From Planctomycetota bacterium (GTDB lineage: Bacteria > Planctomycetota > Planctomycetia > Pirellulales > PLA5): DNA of 40,419 bases. How positions within the stretch are numbered: the stretch's first letter is position 1; each line of letters opens with the position of its first letter. Made by a program: the position numbers and the translations under genes. Below are positions 7,705-15,165 of this stretch, piece by piece. Location: the NCBI GenBank assembly GCA_003576845.1, contig QEVJ01000055.1:1-40419 (forward strand). Reading direction: 5' to 3'. The notes under the pieces are model-generated. The model saw only the letters and a program-made list of their open reading frames with translations, searched no databases and was not told where the DNA came from.

Positions 7705-9177
7705 GTGAACCGACCCATCTGCTCGCTCGCCACTCAAGGCCTACTTGCCTTCTGCGTCTCGTTGGTCCTTGCCGCGCCCTCGCGGGCCGACCTGTACGGT
7801 TATTGGCCGCTCGACGCTGCTCCGGGCGGGATCTCGCCGAACACCGTCGGCGGCGGAGCAGCCGCAACGCTCAACGGCGCCGCAGCGATCGCGAACGACG
7901 GCACGCGCGGTCCGGTGCTCAGCCTCAACGGTTCCGGCGGAACCTACGCCGCGGCCGGCTCGCTTCCCAGCATCACGCCAGGAACCGATTTCACGTGGTC
8001 GTTCTGGGCGCTGCAAACGCAGCCCGATCCGCCGAGCGAGCCGAACGACGTGATCCTCGGCAATCGCCTTCCCGACGCCGGCTGGATCAAGTTCACGCCG
8101 ACGAATTTCGAGTACCGCGACATTGCACCAACGTTTAACAGCGGCATCGACATCCCCGATTTCACGCAAGCTCAAGGCTGGACCCACAACGCCGTCGTCA
8201 AGACCGGCAACCAGATGATCTTCTATCGCAACGGCATCGCTACCGGCTTTGCCATTGCGACGGGCACGGTGGCCAGCCCGCCGTTCTATATGGGCGGCGA
8301 TGCGGCCGCCGGCGAGAACTGGGGCGGTTTGCTCGACGACGTTGCCGTGTGGACCGACGCCCTTCCCCGATCGTCGATCTCCGGCATCGCCCGCGGCCTC
8401 TACACGCCAACCACTGCGCCGACGACTGGACCCGGCGGCGGCACGCCCGTCTTTAGCGAACTGTATCTGGATCAATTCGACGATCCGGTTCTTTCCGCCT
8501 GGATTCCGACGACCCGCGGACTCGAAAACAACGCGCCCGCTGGCTACAACCCGCCCGACGTCACGACGAACCCCGGCCGGCTGACGCTCGGCGGCACGAC
8601 CAACAATCAGTATTGGTACGGCAACACGGTCCAACTCGCCGCCGATCTGCCCAACCTTCTCGAAACCGAAGTTAGGGTCGACCGCGTATCGCTTTCCGGT
8701 TCGGGCACGGCCTATCGGTCGAGCCTCTGGATCTTCGGCGACGACGGCCATTACCTGCACTTTTCGCAGAACGTCGGCGAAAACGGCTGGTCGTACAACG
8801 CCAACGACGCCGGCGGTATCGGCACGAACCAACCAACCGGCAGCGGCGTGAACATCGCCTCGCTCGACGGGCTCGACGGCTCGCTCGGCGAGCACGAAAT
8901 GAAGATCGTCATCTCGCCCACCGGCGAACCGGGCGACGTCAGCATGTTCATGTACCTCGACTCGCAGCTCGTCGCTATCCAGGGTTTCAGCAACTTCCCG
9001 GACACGTACACGATCCTGCTCACCGGTCAGGCCCGCGCCGCCGGCGACGGCGTTTCGGCCGTGTTCGACGACTTCCGCATCGCCCAAGTGCCCGAGCCGT
9101 CCACGTTGGCGCTTCTCGCGTGCGCTCTTCCGGTCGTGGTTGGAGGGATCCTTCGTTGCCGCAAGGGTCGCCGGTAG
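7705..9177 (+). CDS. LamG/concanavalin-like exported protein with PEP-CTERM sorting tail
   Basis: 490 residues from GTG 7705. A signal peptide (LLAFCVSLVLAAPSRA) is followed by DLYGYWPLD, the typical opening of a LamG-like jelly-roll domain, with TDFTWSFWALQTQ, HNAVVKTGNQMIFYRNG and GGLLDDVAVWTDALP as later strands. A second beta-rich region (about residues 250-455) starts with FSELYLDQFDDPVLSAW and contains SSLWIFGDDGHYLHFS. The C-terminus is a standard PEP-CTERM signal: VPEPSTLAL, a hydrophobic helix, then RCRKGRR. Such proteins are cleaved by an exosortase and placed in the envelope or extracellular matrix. The domains suggest carbohydrate binding, but no catalytic site is visible. No exosortase is encoded in the window. 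Confidence 0.9.
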   Translation: MNRPICSLATQGLLAFCVSLVLAAPSRADLYGYWPLDAAPGGISPNTVGGGAAATLNGAAAIANDGTRGPVLSLNGSGGTYAAAGSLPSITPGTDFTWSFWALQTQPDPPSEPNDVILGNRLPDAGWIKFTPTNFEYRDIAPTFNSGIDIPDFTQAQGWTHNAVVKTGNQMIFYRNGIATGFAIATGTVASPPFYMGGDAAAGENWGGLLDDVAVWTDALPRSSISGIARGLYTPTTAPTTGPGGGTPVFSELYLDQFDDPVLSAWIPTTRGLENNAPAGYNPPDVTTNPGRLTLGGTTNNQYWYGNTVQLAADLPNLLETEVRVDRVSLSGSGTAYRSSLWIFGDDGHYLHFSQNVGENGWSYNANDAGGIGTNQPTGSGVNIASLDGLDGSLGEHEMKIVISPTGEPGDVSMFMYLDSQLVAIQGFSNFPDTYTILLTGQARAAGDGVSAVFDDFRIAQVPEPSTLALLACALPVVVGGILRCRKGRR

Positions 9178-9763
9178 CCAAGCGACGCGGCATGCGACGG
9201 TGTTTGGCCCGGTGGCGTCCAACGCCGTCCCGCCTTAACACCCCCGCGGCGTCGTACACGTTTGCGGACGTCGCCGAAACGATGGGCGTTTCGCCGGCGC
9301 CGTTCCACGTGCACCGCTGGGCACGCGTCAAGAGGCGCCCGCGCAAGCAGTCTCGCGCGACGGAAGCGCGAATCGGCTAGGTACAACACGCGTTGCAAGC
9401 CTTCTTGCGATACCGCGGGGAAAGCGCCGAACCCTACGCCGCGCGCCGCGCAACCCGCAACGAGTAGCGATCACTTCGGGGTGTGGGTTTCGCCGGACCG
9501 TCGTCCGTGATTGCCTGCCGCATAGGACGTCGGCATCCCATTGAATCACCAAAACGCCGGCCTTGAGCGCACCGGACGCGAGTGGGTCGCGGGAGAGCGC
9601 GCCGCAGGAGGTTGGGACTTGGTCATTCGCATTCAGGATGCCCCGGCCTGGGCTGCCAGGCGGAAAGCAGTCCCAGGCCCGCGGGCATCCTTCTGGTCGA
9701 ACATGATGCCGCCGCTGCTCGGGCGGCGGCCCACGCCATCACGAATTGCGTCTGGGTTCGCGG
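9178..9763. other. Intergenic region with hairpins, no gene seen
   Basis: 586 bases between convergent genes. It holds a hairpin near 9272-9300 (CGCCGAAACG ... CGTTTCGCCGGCG) and the larger stem at 9636-9690 listed separately. The small open frames here look like chance products of high GC. Confidence 0.55.
9636..9690. terminator. Long GC-rich hairpin between convergent genes
   Basis: GGATGCCCCGGCCTGGGCTGC pairs with GCAGTCCCAGGCCCGCGGGCATCC around a short loop (CAGGCGGAAA), with two or three mismatches. It lies between the convergent PEP-CTERM and amt genes, so it could act on both transcripts. No strong U-run follows on either strand, so function as a terminator is inferred from position and stem strength. 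Confidence 0.55.
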
Positions 9764-11446
9764 CTAGTTGCCGGTGAATTCCGGATAGCCGTGCGCACCC
9801 ATCTCCGGTCGATCCAAGCCTTCGACCTCGTCGGCTTCGCTAACACGAATTGGAAAGATCATGTCGCTGAGCTTGAACCAAACGTAAGCCATCACGAAAC
9901 CGAACACGACGACGACGACGCAGGAGAGCGCCTGGGCTTTGATTTGGCCCCAGTCGCCGGCGACGATCCCCGCGACGGGTCCGTCGACCTTGTTCCAGCC
10001 GCCGCCGTACTTGCCGTTGGCAAAGATCCCCAGCGACAGCACGCCCCAGAGACCGTTCACGCCGTGAACCGAAATGGCGCCGACCGGATCGTCGATTTTG
10101 AGTTTCTCCCAGAAGAAGACGCTGAGCACGACGAGCACGCCGGCGACGGCCCCAATCACGACGGCCGCCCAAGCGTCGACGAACGCACAAGGCGCGGTGA
10201 TGGCGACAAGGCCCGCCAACATGCCGTTGCACATCATCGTCGGGTCCGGCTTGAGTCCCTTGGCATAGAGCGTGAGCATCGACGCGATCGCGCCCATGAT
10301 GCCCGCCAGCATCGTGTTGACGACGACAAAACTGATTCGCAAGTCGGTTCCCGATAGGGTCGAGCCGGGATTGAAGCCGAACCAGCCGAAGGCGAGGATG
10401 AACGTGCCGACGATTACCATTGGGACGTGGTGCGCAGGAATGGGATGGGGTTTTCCGTCCCTGAACTTACCGCGGCGCGGTCCGATGCAGAGAGCGCCGG
10501 CCAGGCCGATGACGCCGCCCATCGCGTGGACGACGCCGGAACCGGCGAAGTCGACGGCGCCGTGGCCAAAGCCCCAATTGAGACCCGCCTGTGCGAGCCA
10601 GCCGCCTCCCCAGACCCAATTGGCGTAAAAGCAGTACGGCAAAGCCACCCACAGCGCATAGATGCAGAAGTTCTTCCAACTCCAGCGTTCGGCCATCGCG
10701 CCCGTCGGAATGGTCGCGGTGGTGTCCATGAATACCATCATAAAGAAGAACAGGGCCATGACGCTGACGTCGTCGAGGCCATTGAGGAAGAAGCCTTTTG
10801 TGCCCATCAGGCCGTATTTGTACGTGCCATCGGGCTTGCCTTCCGGGGTCATGCCTGGTTCGAGGCCGATTCCTTCATTGAGGACGGCGGTGCCGGGGCC
10901 GAGCGTTGAAACCCAGCCGGGCGCGACGGGCGCGTTCCACCAATTGCCCCAGCCGATGGCGAATCCGTAGGCGAAGAACGCGAGGCAGCCAAGTGGATAA
11001 ACCATGAAGTTCATACTTGCCGTGTGAGCGGCGTTCTTCGCGCGGCACAGGCCGACTTCGACCATGCAAAAGCCCGCCTGCATGAACATGACGAGGAAGC
11101 CCGTGATGAGCGTCCAGACCATGTTGATCGAGAAGAAGTTGTGGGCGATACGGTTGTAGAGATCGGTTTTCGAGAGCGTTTCCGGATCGGGATCGCCACC
11201 GGTTGCGGGTACGATGCCGGCGCCCGCTCCACCGCCAGTTGGATCGGGTGTCGGATTGCCGGAGAAATACGCCGTTGGCGACGGCGTCGCAGGATCGGCG
11301 GCAGGCGCGGGGGAAGACGCCGACTCTGCGGCGGCAGGCGCGTCTTGCGCGAGCGCCGGGATTACATCCAAGAATACCGTCGTGCCCGTCAACACGGCGA
11401 GCGCGACCCATAACGAAAGCCATCGACTACGCAAGATCGCAAACAT
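9764..11446 (-). CDS. amt: Ammonium transporter, Amt family
   Basis: 560 residues with a signal-like N-terminal helix, an Ala/Pro/Gly-rich linker of about 60 residues, and then the eleven-helix Amt core. Diagnostic parts are NMVWTLITGFLVMFMQAGFC, EVGLCRAKNAAHT, DFAGSGVVHAMGG and ISVHGVNGLWG; the last two carry the conserved pore histidines. It conducts ammonium (as NH3 plus H+ or NH4+) across the inner membrane. The C-terminus (EADEVEGLDRPEMGAHGYPE) is the cytoplasmic regulatory tail seen in Amt proteins controlled by PII, but no glnK gene lies next to it. The start has AGGTGA eight bases upstream. The long linker makes it longer than the usual 400-450 residue Amt. Confidence 0.96.
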   Translation of the reverse strand: MFAILRSRWLSLWVALAVLTGTTVFLDVIPALAQDAPAAAESASSPAPAADPATPSPTAYFSGNPTPDPTGGGAGAGIVPATGGDPDPETLSKTDLYNRIAHNFFSINMVWTLITGFLVMFMQAGFCMVEVGLCRAKNAAHTASMNFMVYPLGCLAFFAYGFAIGWGNWWNAPVAPGWVSTLGPGTAVLNEGIGLEPGMTPEGKPDGTYKYGLMGTKGFFLNGLDDVSVMALFFFMMVFMDTTATIPTGAMAERWSWKNFCIYALWVALPYCFYANWVWGGGWLAQAGLNWGFGHGAVDFAGSGVVHAMGGVIGLAGALCIGPRRGKFRDGKPHPIPAHHVPMVIVGTFILAFGWFGFNPGSTLSGTDLRISFVVVNTMLAGIMGAIASMLTLYAKGLKPDPTMMCNGMLAGLVAITAPCAFVDAWAAVVIGAVAGVLVVLSVFFWEKLKIDDPVGAISVHGVNGLWGVLSLGIFANGKYGGGWNKVDGPVAGIVAGDWGQIKAQALSCVVVVVFGFVMAYVWFKLSDMIFPIRVSEADEVEGLDRPEMGAHGYPEFTGN

Positions 11447-12137
11447 ACATCAAGTCACCTAACGTCCTTTCCTGAAGAAATCGTCGCTCGGCCGACCGCA
11501 CTCGGGAGCGATTGCGGAACCAATCCCGCGGCACACAGGCGCCGCAACGGATCGGCCGGGAGAGGCGACGAAGCGAGAGCAAACGAGACGCGACAATTAA
11601 GCCGCTCGACGAAAGAACGCCGAACACCGTGGCCGGCGGCACTCGATAGCGATCGGCACGCGGCCGTTGCCCGCCGGGCCGAATCCGCCGCCGCGCGAGG
11701 CGGCGGCGGATACGGACCCACGCGGTTCCCACCTATCACTACGCGTTGCCCGGCGCACGTCGTCAGCGAGCGCCGAGCGTCTGTACGACGCCGAGGGAGT
11801 CGGAACATTGCGGCCGCCTAAGGTTTCGGATAGGGCGGCAGATAGCAAGCGTCGTGCCACGAATTGGCGTTCCGTTCGTTAAGCGGCGCGACGCGCGGTT
11901 TTATTCGGCACTTTGCGGCATTTGGGGCGAAATGGTATTCCGTCGCATGATTCGACCGCGATGTCGTGCCGCGTATGCGGGCAAGCGGTGTTGCGCCGCC
12001 GCGCAATGCTCGCTGCGATTCGGATGCGTTTCGGAGCAACGCAAAGGACCGAAGCCAGGTCCGAGTCCCTTCGCACTCTTCGCCATTGACCGATGGCCCG
12101 CGAACGGCCCCATCCGACAAGAATTGGTGCGAAGTAA
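11447..12137. other. Intergenic region upstream of amt, no gene seen
   Basis: About 690 bases between divergent amt and the membrane protein/XRE pair. It contains a perfect 12-bp GC-rich hairpin at 11683-11711 (ATCCGCCGCCGC, loop GCGAG, GCGGCGGCGGAT). No sigma-54 type GG...GC promoter could be recognised before amt. Short open frames show no family resemblance. Confidence 0.55.
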
Positions 12138-12173
12138 AATAAACTTGACACCGCTGAATGTCAAGTTTATTAT
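12138..12173 (+). promoter_or_regulatory. Sigma-70-type promoter inside a 13-bp palindromic operator
   Basis: AATAAACTTGACA (12138-12150) and TGTCAAGTTTATT (12159-12171) form a perfect 13-bp inverted repeat with an 8-base spacer. The left arm ends in a consensus -35 box TTGACA (12145-12150). At exactly 17 bases follows TATTAT (12168-12173), a near-consensus -10. The operator therefore overlaps both promoter boxes, the arrangement expected for tight repression. The likely repressor is the XRE protein encoded as the second gene of the transcript (12624-12845), giving autoregulation (inference). Confidence 0.8.
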
Positions 12174-12226
12174 ACATAACGACGTGGCTCTCGCGGCAAT
12201 TCACCACTCGACACGGAGAATCCCAG

Positions 12227-12634
12227 ATGAACGCTATGGAAAAGGTCGCCTGGACCGAACTACTCGTCTCGCTTACCGCAGTCGTGGCGGTTGCGCTGCT
12301 GTTTCCCTGGCTGGGCGACGCGGCGATCGGCGCGTTTGGATTGTTGGGCCTGATGGGCTTCGCGATCTTGTTCATACGCCGCCGCGGCAGTCGCGTCGTC
12401 GTTGACGAACGCGACTACCAAATCCAACTCAAGGCGACGGCCGTCGGAATCTACACATCGTGGATGGCTATGATCCTGACGCTCATCGGCGCCGTCGTGT
12501 GCTCCGGCTATGCCGACGCGGAGACGGTTCCAACGCGGCTCTTGAATTGGCTCCTGTGGCTGCAATTCGCCTTCTGCTTCGGCTTGCGCGGATTGGTGTC
12601 CATCGCGTTGTATCGGAGACAACATGCCGCGTAA
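12227..12634 (+). CDS. Four-helix inner-membrane protein paired with an XRE regulator
   Basis: 135 residues from ATG 12227 (GGAGA eight bases upstream); an earlier ATG at 12158 lies inside the operator and is rejected. Four hydrophobic segments are visible: around residues 9-25 (LLVSLTAVVAVALLFP), 31-48 (AIGAFGLLGLMGFAILF), 75-95 (SWMAMILTLIGAVVCSG) and 105-125 (LLNWLLWLQFAFCFGLRG). Between helices 2 and 3 is the motif VVVDERDYQIQLKA, recalling the DERD loop of DUF2178-like membrane proteins that are commonly coupled to small XRE regulators. It overlaps the regulator gene by 11 bases, implying translational coupling. Function unknown; such modules are thought to sense membrane or stress signals. 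Confidence 0.82.
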   Translation: MNAMEKVAWTELLVSLTAVVAVALLFPWLGDAAIGAFGLLGLMGFAILFIRRRGSRVVVDERDYQIQLKATAVGIYTSWMAMILTLIGAVVCSGYADAETVPTRLLNWLLWLQFAFCFGLRGLVSIALYRRQHAA

Positions 12635-12845
12635 GAAGGAACCGACGCTGCGGAACTGCGTGCGCGAGCTGCGCACGGCGACCGACGGCATGACGCAGCA
12701 AGACCTGGCCGACCGCGTCGGCGTCACGCGGCAAACGATCGTGGCCCTCGAACGCGGCGAGTACACGCCATCGCTCGCGCTCGCGTTGCGCATCGCGCGC
12801 GTATTCGATAGAGCGACGGACGCAGTGTTCGAGCTTGATGAATAG
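12624..12845 (+). CDS. Small XRE-family HTH transcriptional regulator
   Basis: 73 residues that are almost wholly one Cro/C1-type helix-turn-helix: MTQQDLADRVGVTRQTIVAL then ERGEYTPSLALALRIARVF. This matches the YgzD/YozG-like subgroup ('R..tQe.LA..vgvsRqTI..iE.g.y.PSl.lA..ia..f') in which the regulator is encoded with a small membrane protein. GGAGA lies six bases before its ATG, inside the upstream gene. It probably binds the palindrome at 12138-12171 and represses its own operon. Confidence 0.92.
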   Translation: MPRKKEPTLRNCVRELRTATDGMTQQDLADRVGVTRQTIVALERGEYTPSLALALRIARVFDRATDAVFELDE

Positions 12846-12857
12846 AGAACGATCGCG

Positions 12858-13571
12858 TTACTTCGACTCGTCGCCCGGCTCTATTTCGCGGACGCCGAAC
12901 GTTCGGTCCTTCGTTCCTTCGCCCTGGTGGCACGCCATGCAACTTTCGACGCGACCGGCCGATGTGACGGTTTTCCCGTCGGCAGAGATCGTCGCGTAGA
13001 CCCAACCCTCGTCGGTGTTCGGCGTTGCGGGGTTGAGTTTCATCATGACGAACAGACCGAACTTTTCGCCGGCGCGATAGTGCTGCTTGTCGTCGGGATC
13101 AAAAGCGACCATCGCGCTGCGGTCGTCCTTCGTCAATTCGGGCTTCCACGCCTCTTTGAGGATGACTTGTCCTTCGTGCTGCCGCTTGCCTATGTCAGTG
13201 TACGCATACGCTTGCCCGTCTTTGACGTACAGATAATAGAGTTTCTTACCGTGCGAATCGGCATCGCGGCTCTTGCTCACCCGCAGTCGACTCGGCTCTG
13301 GTTTTGGCTCCTCGTAGGGAGGAAATCCTGGCGGTGGCGCGGAGCATGGTGGCGGGCCGAATCGCAATGTCTCGTCAAACCGACCATATTTCTGATACGC
13401 AGCGGCGATTTCCAACAGCGTCGCGTGGAATTCCACGCCCTCGACGGTGCTTCTTTTGGATTCAGCGGTCTTTGACTCCTCCGCTTGCGCATCGCTGCCC
13501 TGACGATTGCAGCCCGCGGCGGCGAACGCGATGACCCCGCAAAGGATCGGCAAACGAAAGCGGCGCAACAT
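12858..13571 (-). CDS. Cytochrome P460-like lipoprotein
   Basis: 237 residues from ATG 13571. The signal peptide LRRFRLPILCGVIAFAAAGC ends in a lipobox, so the protein is lipid-anchored. The body has the beta-rich P460 pattern (GKKLYYLYVKDGQAYAY, EGQVILKEAWKPEL, KFGLFVMMKLNP, EGWVYATISADGKTV) and a single c-type haem motif CMACH near residue 216. In the P460 family a lysine crosslinks the haem and the enzymes oxidise hydroxylamine or detoxify NO; which lysine would do so here cannot be told by eye. A Pro-rich stretch (PPPCSAPPPGFPPYEEPKPE) splits the N-terminal part. It lies tail to tail with the XRE gene (12 bases). Confidence 0.78.
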   Translation of the reverse strand: MLRRFRLPILCGVIAFAAAGCNRQGSDAQAEESKTAESKRSTVEGVEFHATLLEIAAAYQKYGRFDETLRFGPPPCSAPPPGFPPYEEPKPEPSRLRVSKSRDADSHGKKLYYLYVKDGQAYAYTDIGKRQHEGQVILKEAWKPELTKDDRSAMVAFDPDDKQHYRAGEKFGLFVMMKLNPATPNTDEGWVYATISADGKTVTSAGRVESCMACHQGEGTKDRTFGVREIEPGDESK

Positions 13572-13671
13572 GTCCCGGCCTCGGTGAGCGGAATAAATGG
13601 AACCCAAGCCGCCGTTGATACGCTCGCCGCACGTGGATGGTTCGCTAAATTCGCGCGTCGAGCCGGTCCGC

Positions 13672-14745
13672 CTATTTGATCCCCGCCCCCGGCCGGACCG
13701 CGTCGCGAAGCGGCGCTCCGGGATGCCGGGCCATTTTGTTCATCAACACTCTTGCATCGTCGAGGATCGGCCGAAGCTGCTCGGTCGCCTCTTCGACGTT
13801 GCGGGCCGCGCGGTTCAGGCTTTGGTAGAGATCGGGGTTGTTGAGCAACTCGCCGACGGTGCCTTTGCTGCTGTTGATGGTTTTCGAGAACGCGACGAGC
13901 TGGGCCAGAAGCTGGTCGATCTTCTCGACGCTGCCGGCCATGCGAACGACGATCTGATCGCCGCGTTCGCCGAGCGGGCCGGTGAACTTCGTGAGGTTCG
14001 CCAGGTTCTTGTCGGCCAGTTCGATCGTCTGTTGGACGCGTTGGAAGGTGGCCCGCGATTCGTCGAGCATCTTGGGCAGATCGGCAAGCGATTTCTTGAG
14101 GCCGGCTTGAATTTCTTCGTCGCCCGCGATCTTCTGGACGTTGTCCATCGCCCGGTTGAAGCTGACGAGCGCCTTTTCGGTCTGGCCCATCACGCGCTCG
14201 ATCTGGTTGTCGTTCTGATCGAGGATGCGGTTGAGGTTGTTGGCGAGCGTGCCGATGTCTCGGCCGGCCTGGTTGAAGGTTTGGATTGCGGAGGAGAACT
14301 CGCCCTTGAGGTCCGCGAAGACTTCGAAGGGATCGGAGACGACGATGCCGTCTTCGATGACGTCGCCGTCGGCGTAAAAGCCCGGCTCGGCCTTCTTGGG
14401 TCCCATAACGAACTCGATCACGGCGTCGCCCAAGAGTCCGCCTTTGATTTGGGCCCGTTCGGAGAGGCGGAGCTTGACGTCGTCGTGAATGCCCATCGTG
14501 ACGATGACGCTGCCGTCGTCGGCGAAGCGGACATCGGTCACGCGGCCGATGAGGATGCCGCTCTTGCGGACGGGCGTGTCCTTGGTGACGCCGGGTGCCC
14601 GCTCGAACTTGGCTTCGAGCTCGTACGTCGGCCGCCCAAAGCCGAGTTTGGGCACCTCGCCCATCACGACGAGCAAAATAGCGCCGATGATGATGGTGGC
14701 CAGCACCATCACACCGACGCGGAATTGCATGAGGCGGTCGTCCAT
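13672..14745 (-). CDS. mlaD: MlaD-family (MCE domain) lipid-transport substrate-binding protein
   Basis: 357 residues: an N-terminal membrane anchor (QFRVGVMVLATIIIGAILLV), a single MCE domain (about residues 38-115; TYELEAKFERAPGVTKDTPV, then RKSGILIGRVTDV), and a long helical C-terminal region with repeated Asn/Leu heptads (SAIQTFNQAGRDIGTLANNL). MlaD-type proteins form a hexameric ring that moves phospholipids between the inner-membrane ABC transporter and the outer membrane. It is the last gene of the leftward operon mlaE-mlaF-(four-helix bundle)-mlaD, but is separated from mlaF by the four-helix bundle gene and a repeat array. The helical tail may form the periplasmic needle or coiled coil (inference). 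Confidence 0.93.
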   Translation of the reverse strand: MDDRLMQFRVGVMVLATIIIGAILLVVMGEVPKLGFGRPTYELEAKFERAPGVTKDTPVRKSGILIGRVTDVRFADDGSVIVTMGIHDDVKLRLSERAQIKGGLLGDAVIEFVMGPKKAEPGFYADGDVIEDGIVVSDPFEVFADLKGEFSSAIQTFNQAGRDIGTLANNLNRILDQNDNQIERVMGQTEKALVSFNRAMDNVQKIAGDEEIQAGLKKSLADLPKMLDESRATFQRVQQTIELADKNLANLTKFTGPLGERGDQIVVRMAGSVEKIDQLLAQLVAFSKTINSSKGTVGELLNNPDLYQSLNRAARNVEEATEQLRPILDDARVLMNKMARHPGAPLRDAVRPGAGIK

Positions 14746-14750
14746 GGCCG

Positions 14751-14785
14751 GGGGTCGGAAGTCAGGGGTCAGGTGTCAGGGAGTA
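14751..14785. repeat. 7-bp repeat array (GGGGTCA class), left of four-helix gene
   Basis: Units GGGGTCG, GAAGTCA, GGGGTCA, GGTGTCA, GGGAGTA in exact 7-bp phase. The stop codon of the four-helix bundle gene (TGA, 14776-14778 on minus) is inside the array. It is the reverse complement of the class found at 15181-15229. Confidence 0.85.
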
Positions 14786-15150
14786 GAGTTTCGACGTCCC
14801 AACGAGTTCATTAGGCCGTTGAGCATCCGGCCGACTTCGTCAGTTTGGATTTGTAGGCGGTCATGCACGACCTTGTCCAGGAATCGGAGCCGATGAGCAA
14901 GTTCGAGGTGGGTTTGGAGTTCGCAGAGTGAACCATAAGCGATCGCGAGAAAGTTGATGAACTCGCGCGTTCCCTTGCGGCCACGGCCTTCGGCAATGTT
15001 CGAAGGTATATTGACTGCACAACGTCGCGTTTGGCTCGTAAGTCCATACAACTCAGACGACGGGAATGAGCCGGTCGCCGCGTAGACGGCTTCCACAAGC
15101 CGCATCGCTTGTTGCCAAACGTCCAAGTCGCGATAGCTCTGAATTGCCAT
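14776..15150 (-). CDS. Four-helix bundle protein (23S rRNA intervening-sequence family)
   Basis: 124 residues, start ATG 15150 with AGGA seven bases upstream. Motifs are diagnostic for the IVP/TIGR02436-like family: YRDLDVWQQAMRLVEAVY, FPSSELYGLTSQTRRCAVNI, PSNIAEGRGRKGTREFINFL, AIAYGSLCELQTHLELA. Family members form pentameric four-helix bundles; some are encoded in insertions of 23S rRNA genes and a branch (Avd) serves diversity-generating retroelements, but the general function is unknown. Here the gene sits inside an otherwise standard mla operon, between mlaF and mlaD, bracketed by oppositely oriented 7-bp arrays. This looks like an insertion and not like an ancestral operon member. No reverse transcriptase or variable repeat is seen. 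Confidence 0.93.
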   Translation of the reverse strand: MAIQSYRDLDVWQQAMRLVEAVYAATGSFPSSELYGLTSQTRRCAVNIPSNIAEGRGRKGTREFINFLAIAYGSLCELQTHLELAHRLRFLDKVVHDRLQIQTDEVGRMLNGLMNSLGRRNSTP

Positions 15151-15165
15151 GGAGTTCCTATAAGG

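Noticed and set aside
7741-9222. 493-residue minus-strand open frame
   Set aside because: Antisense to the LamG-like PEP-CTERM gene, which has a signal peptide and sorting tail.
11683-11711. 12-bp perfect hairpin as an amt or orphan-gene terminator
   Set aside because: It lies upstream of two divergent genes with no gene ending into it and no U-run; kept only as a note in the intergenic entry.
14776-15150. Diversity-generating retroelement accessory protein (Avd)
   Set aside because: No reverse transcriptase, template repeat or variable repeat is visible; the protein fits the wider four-helix family.
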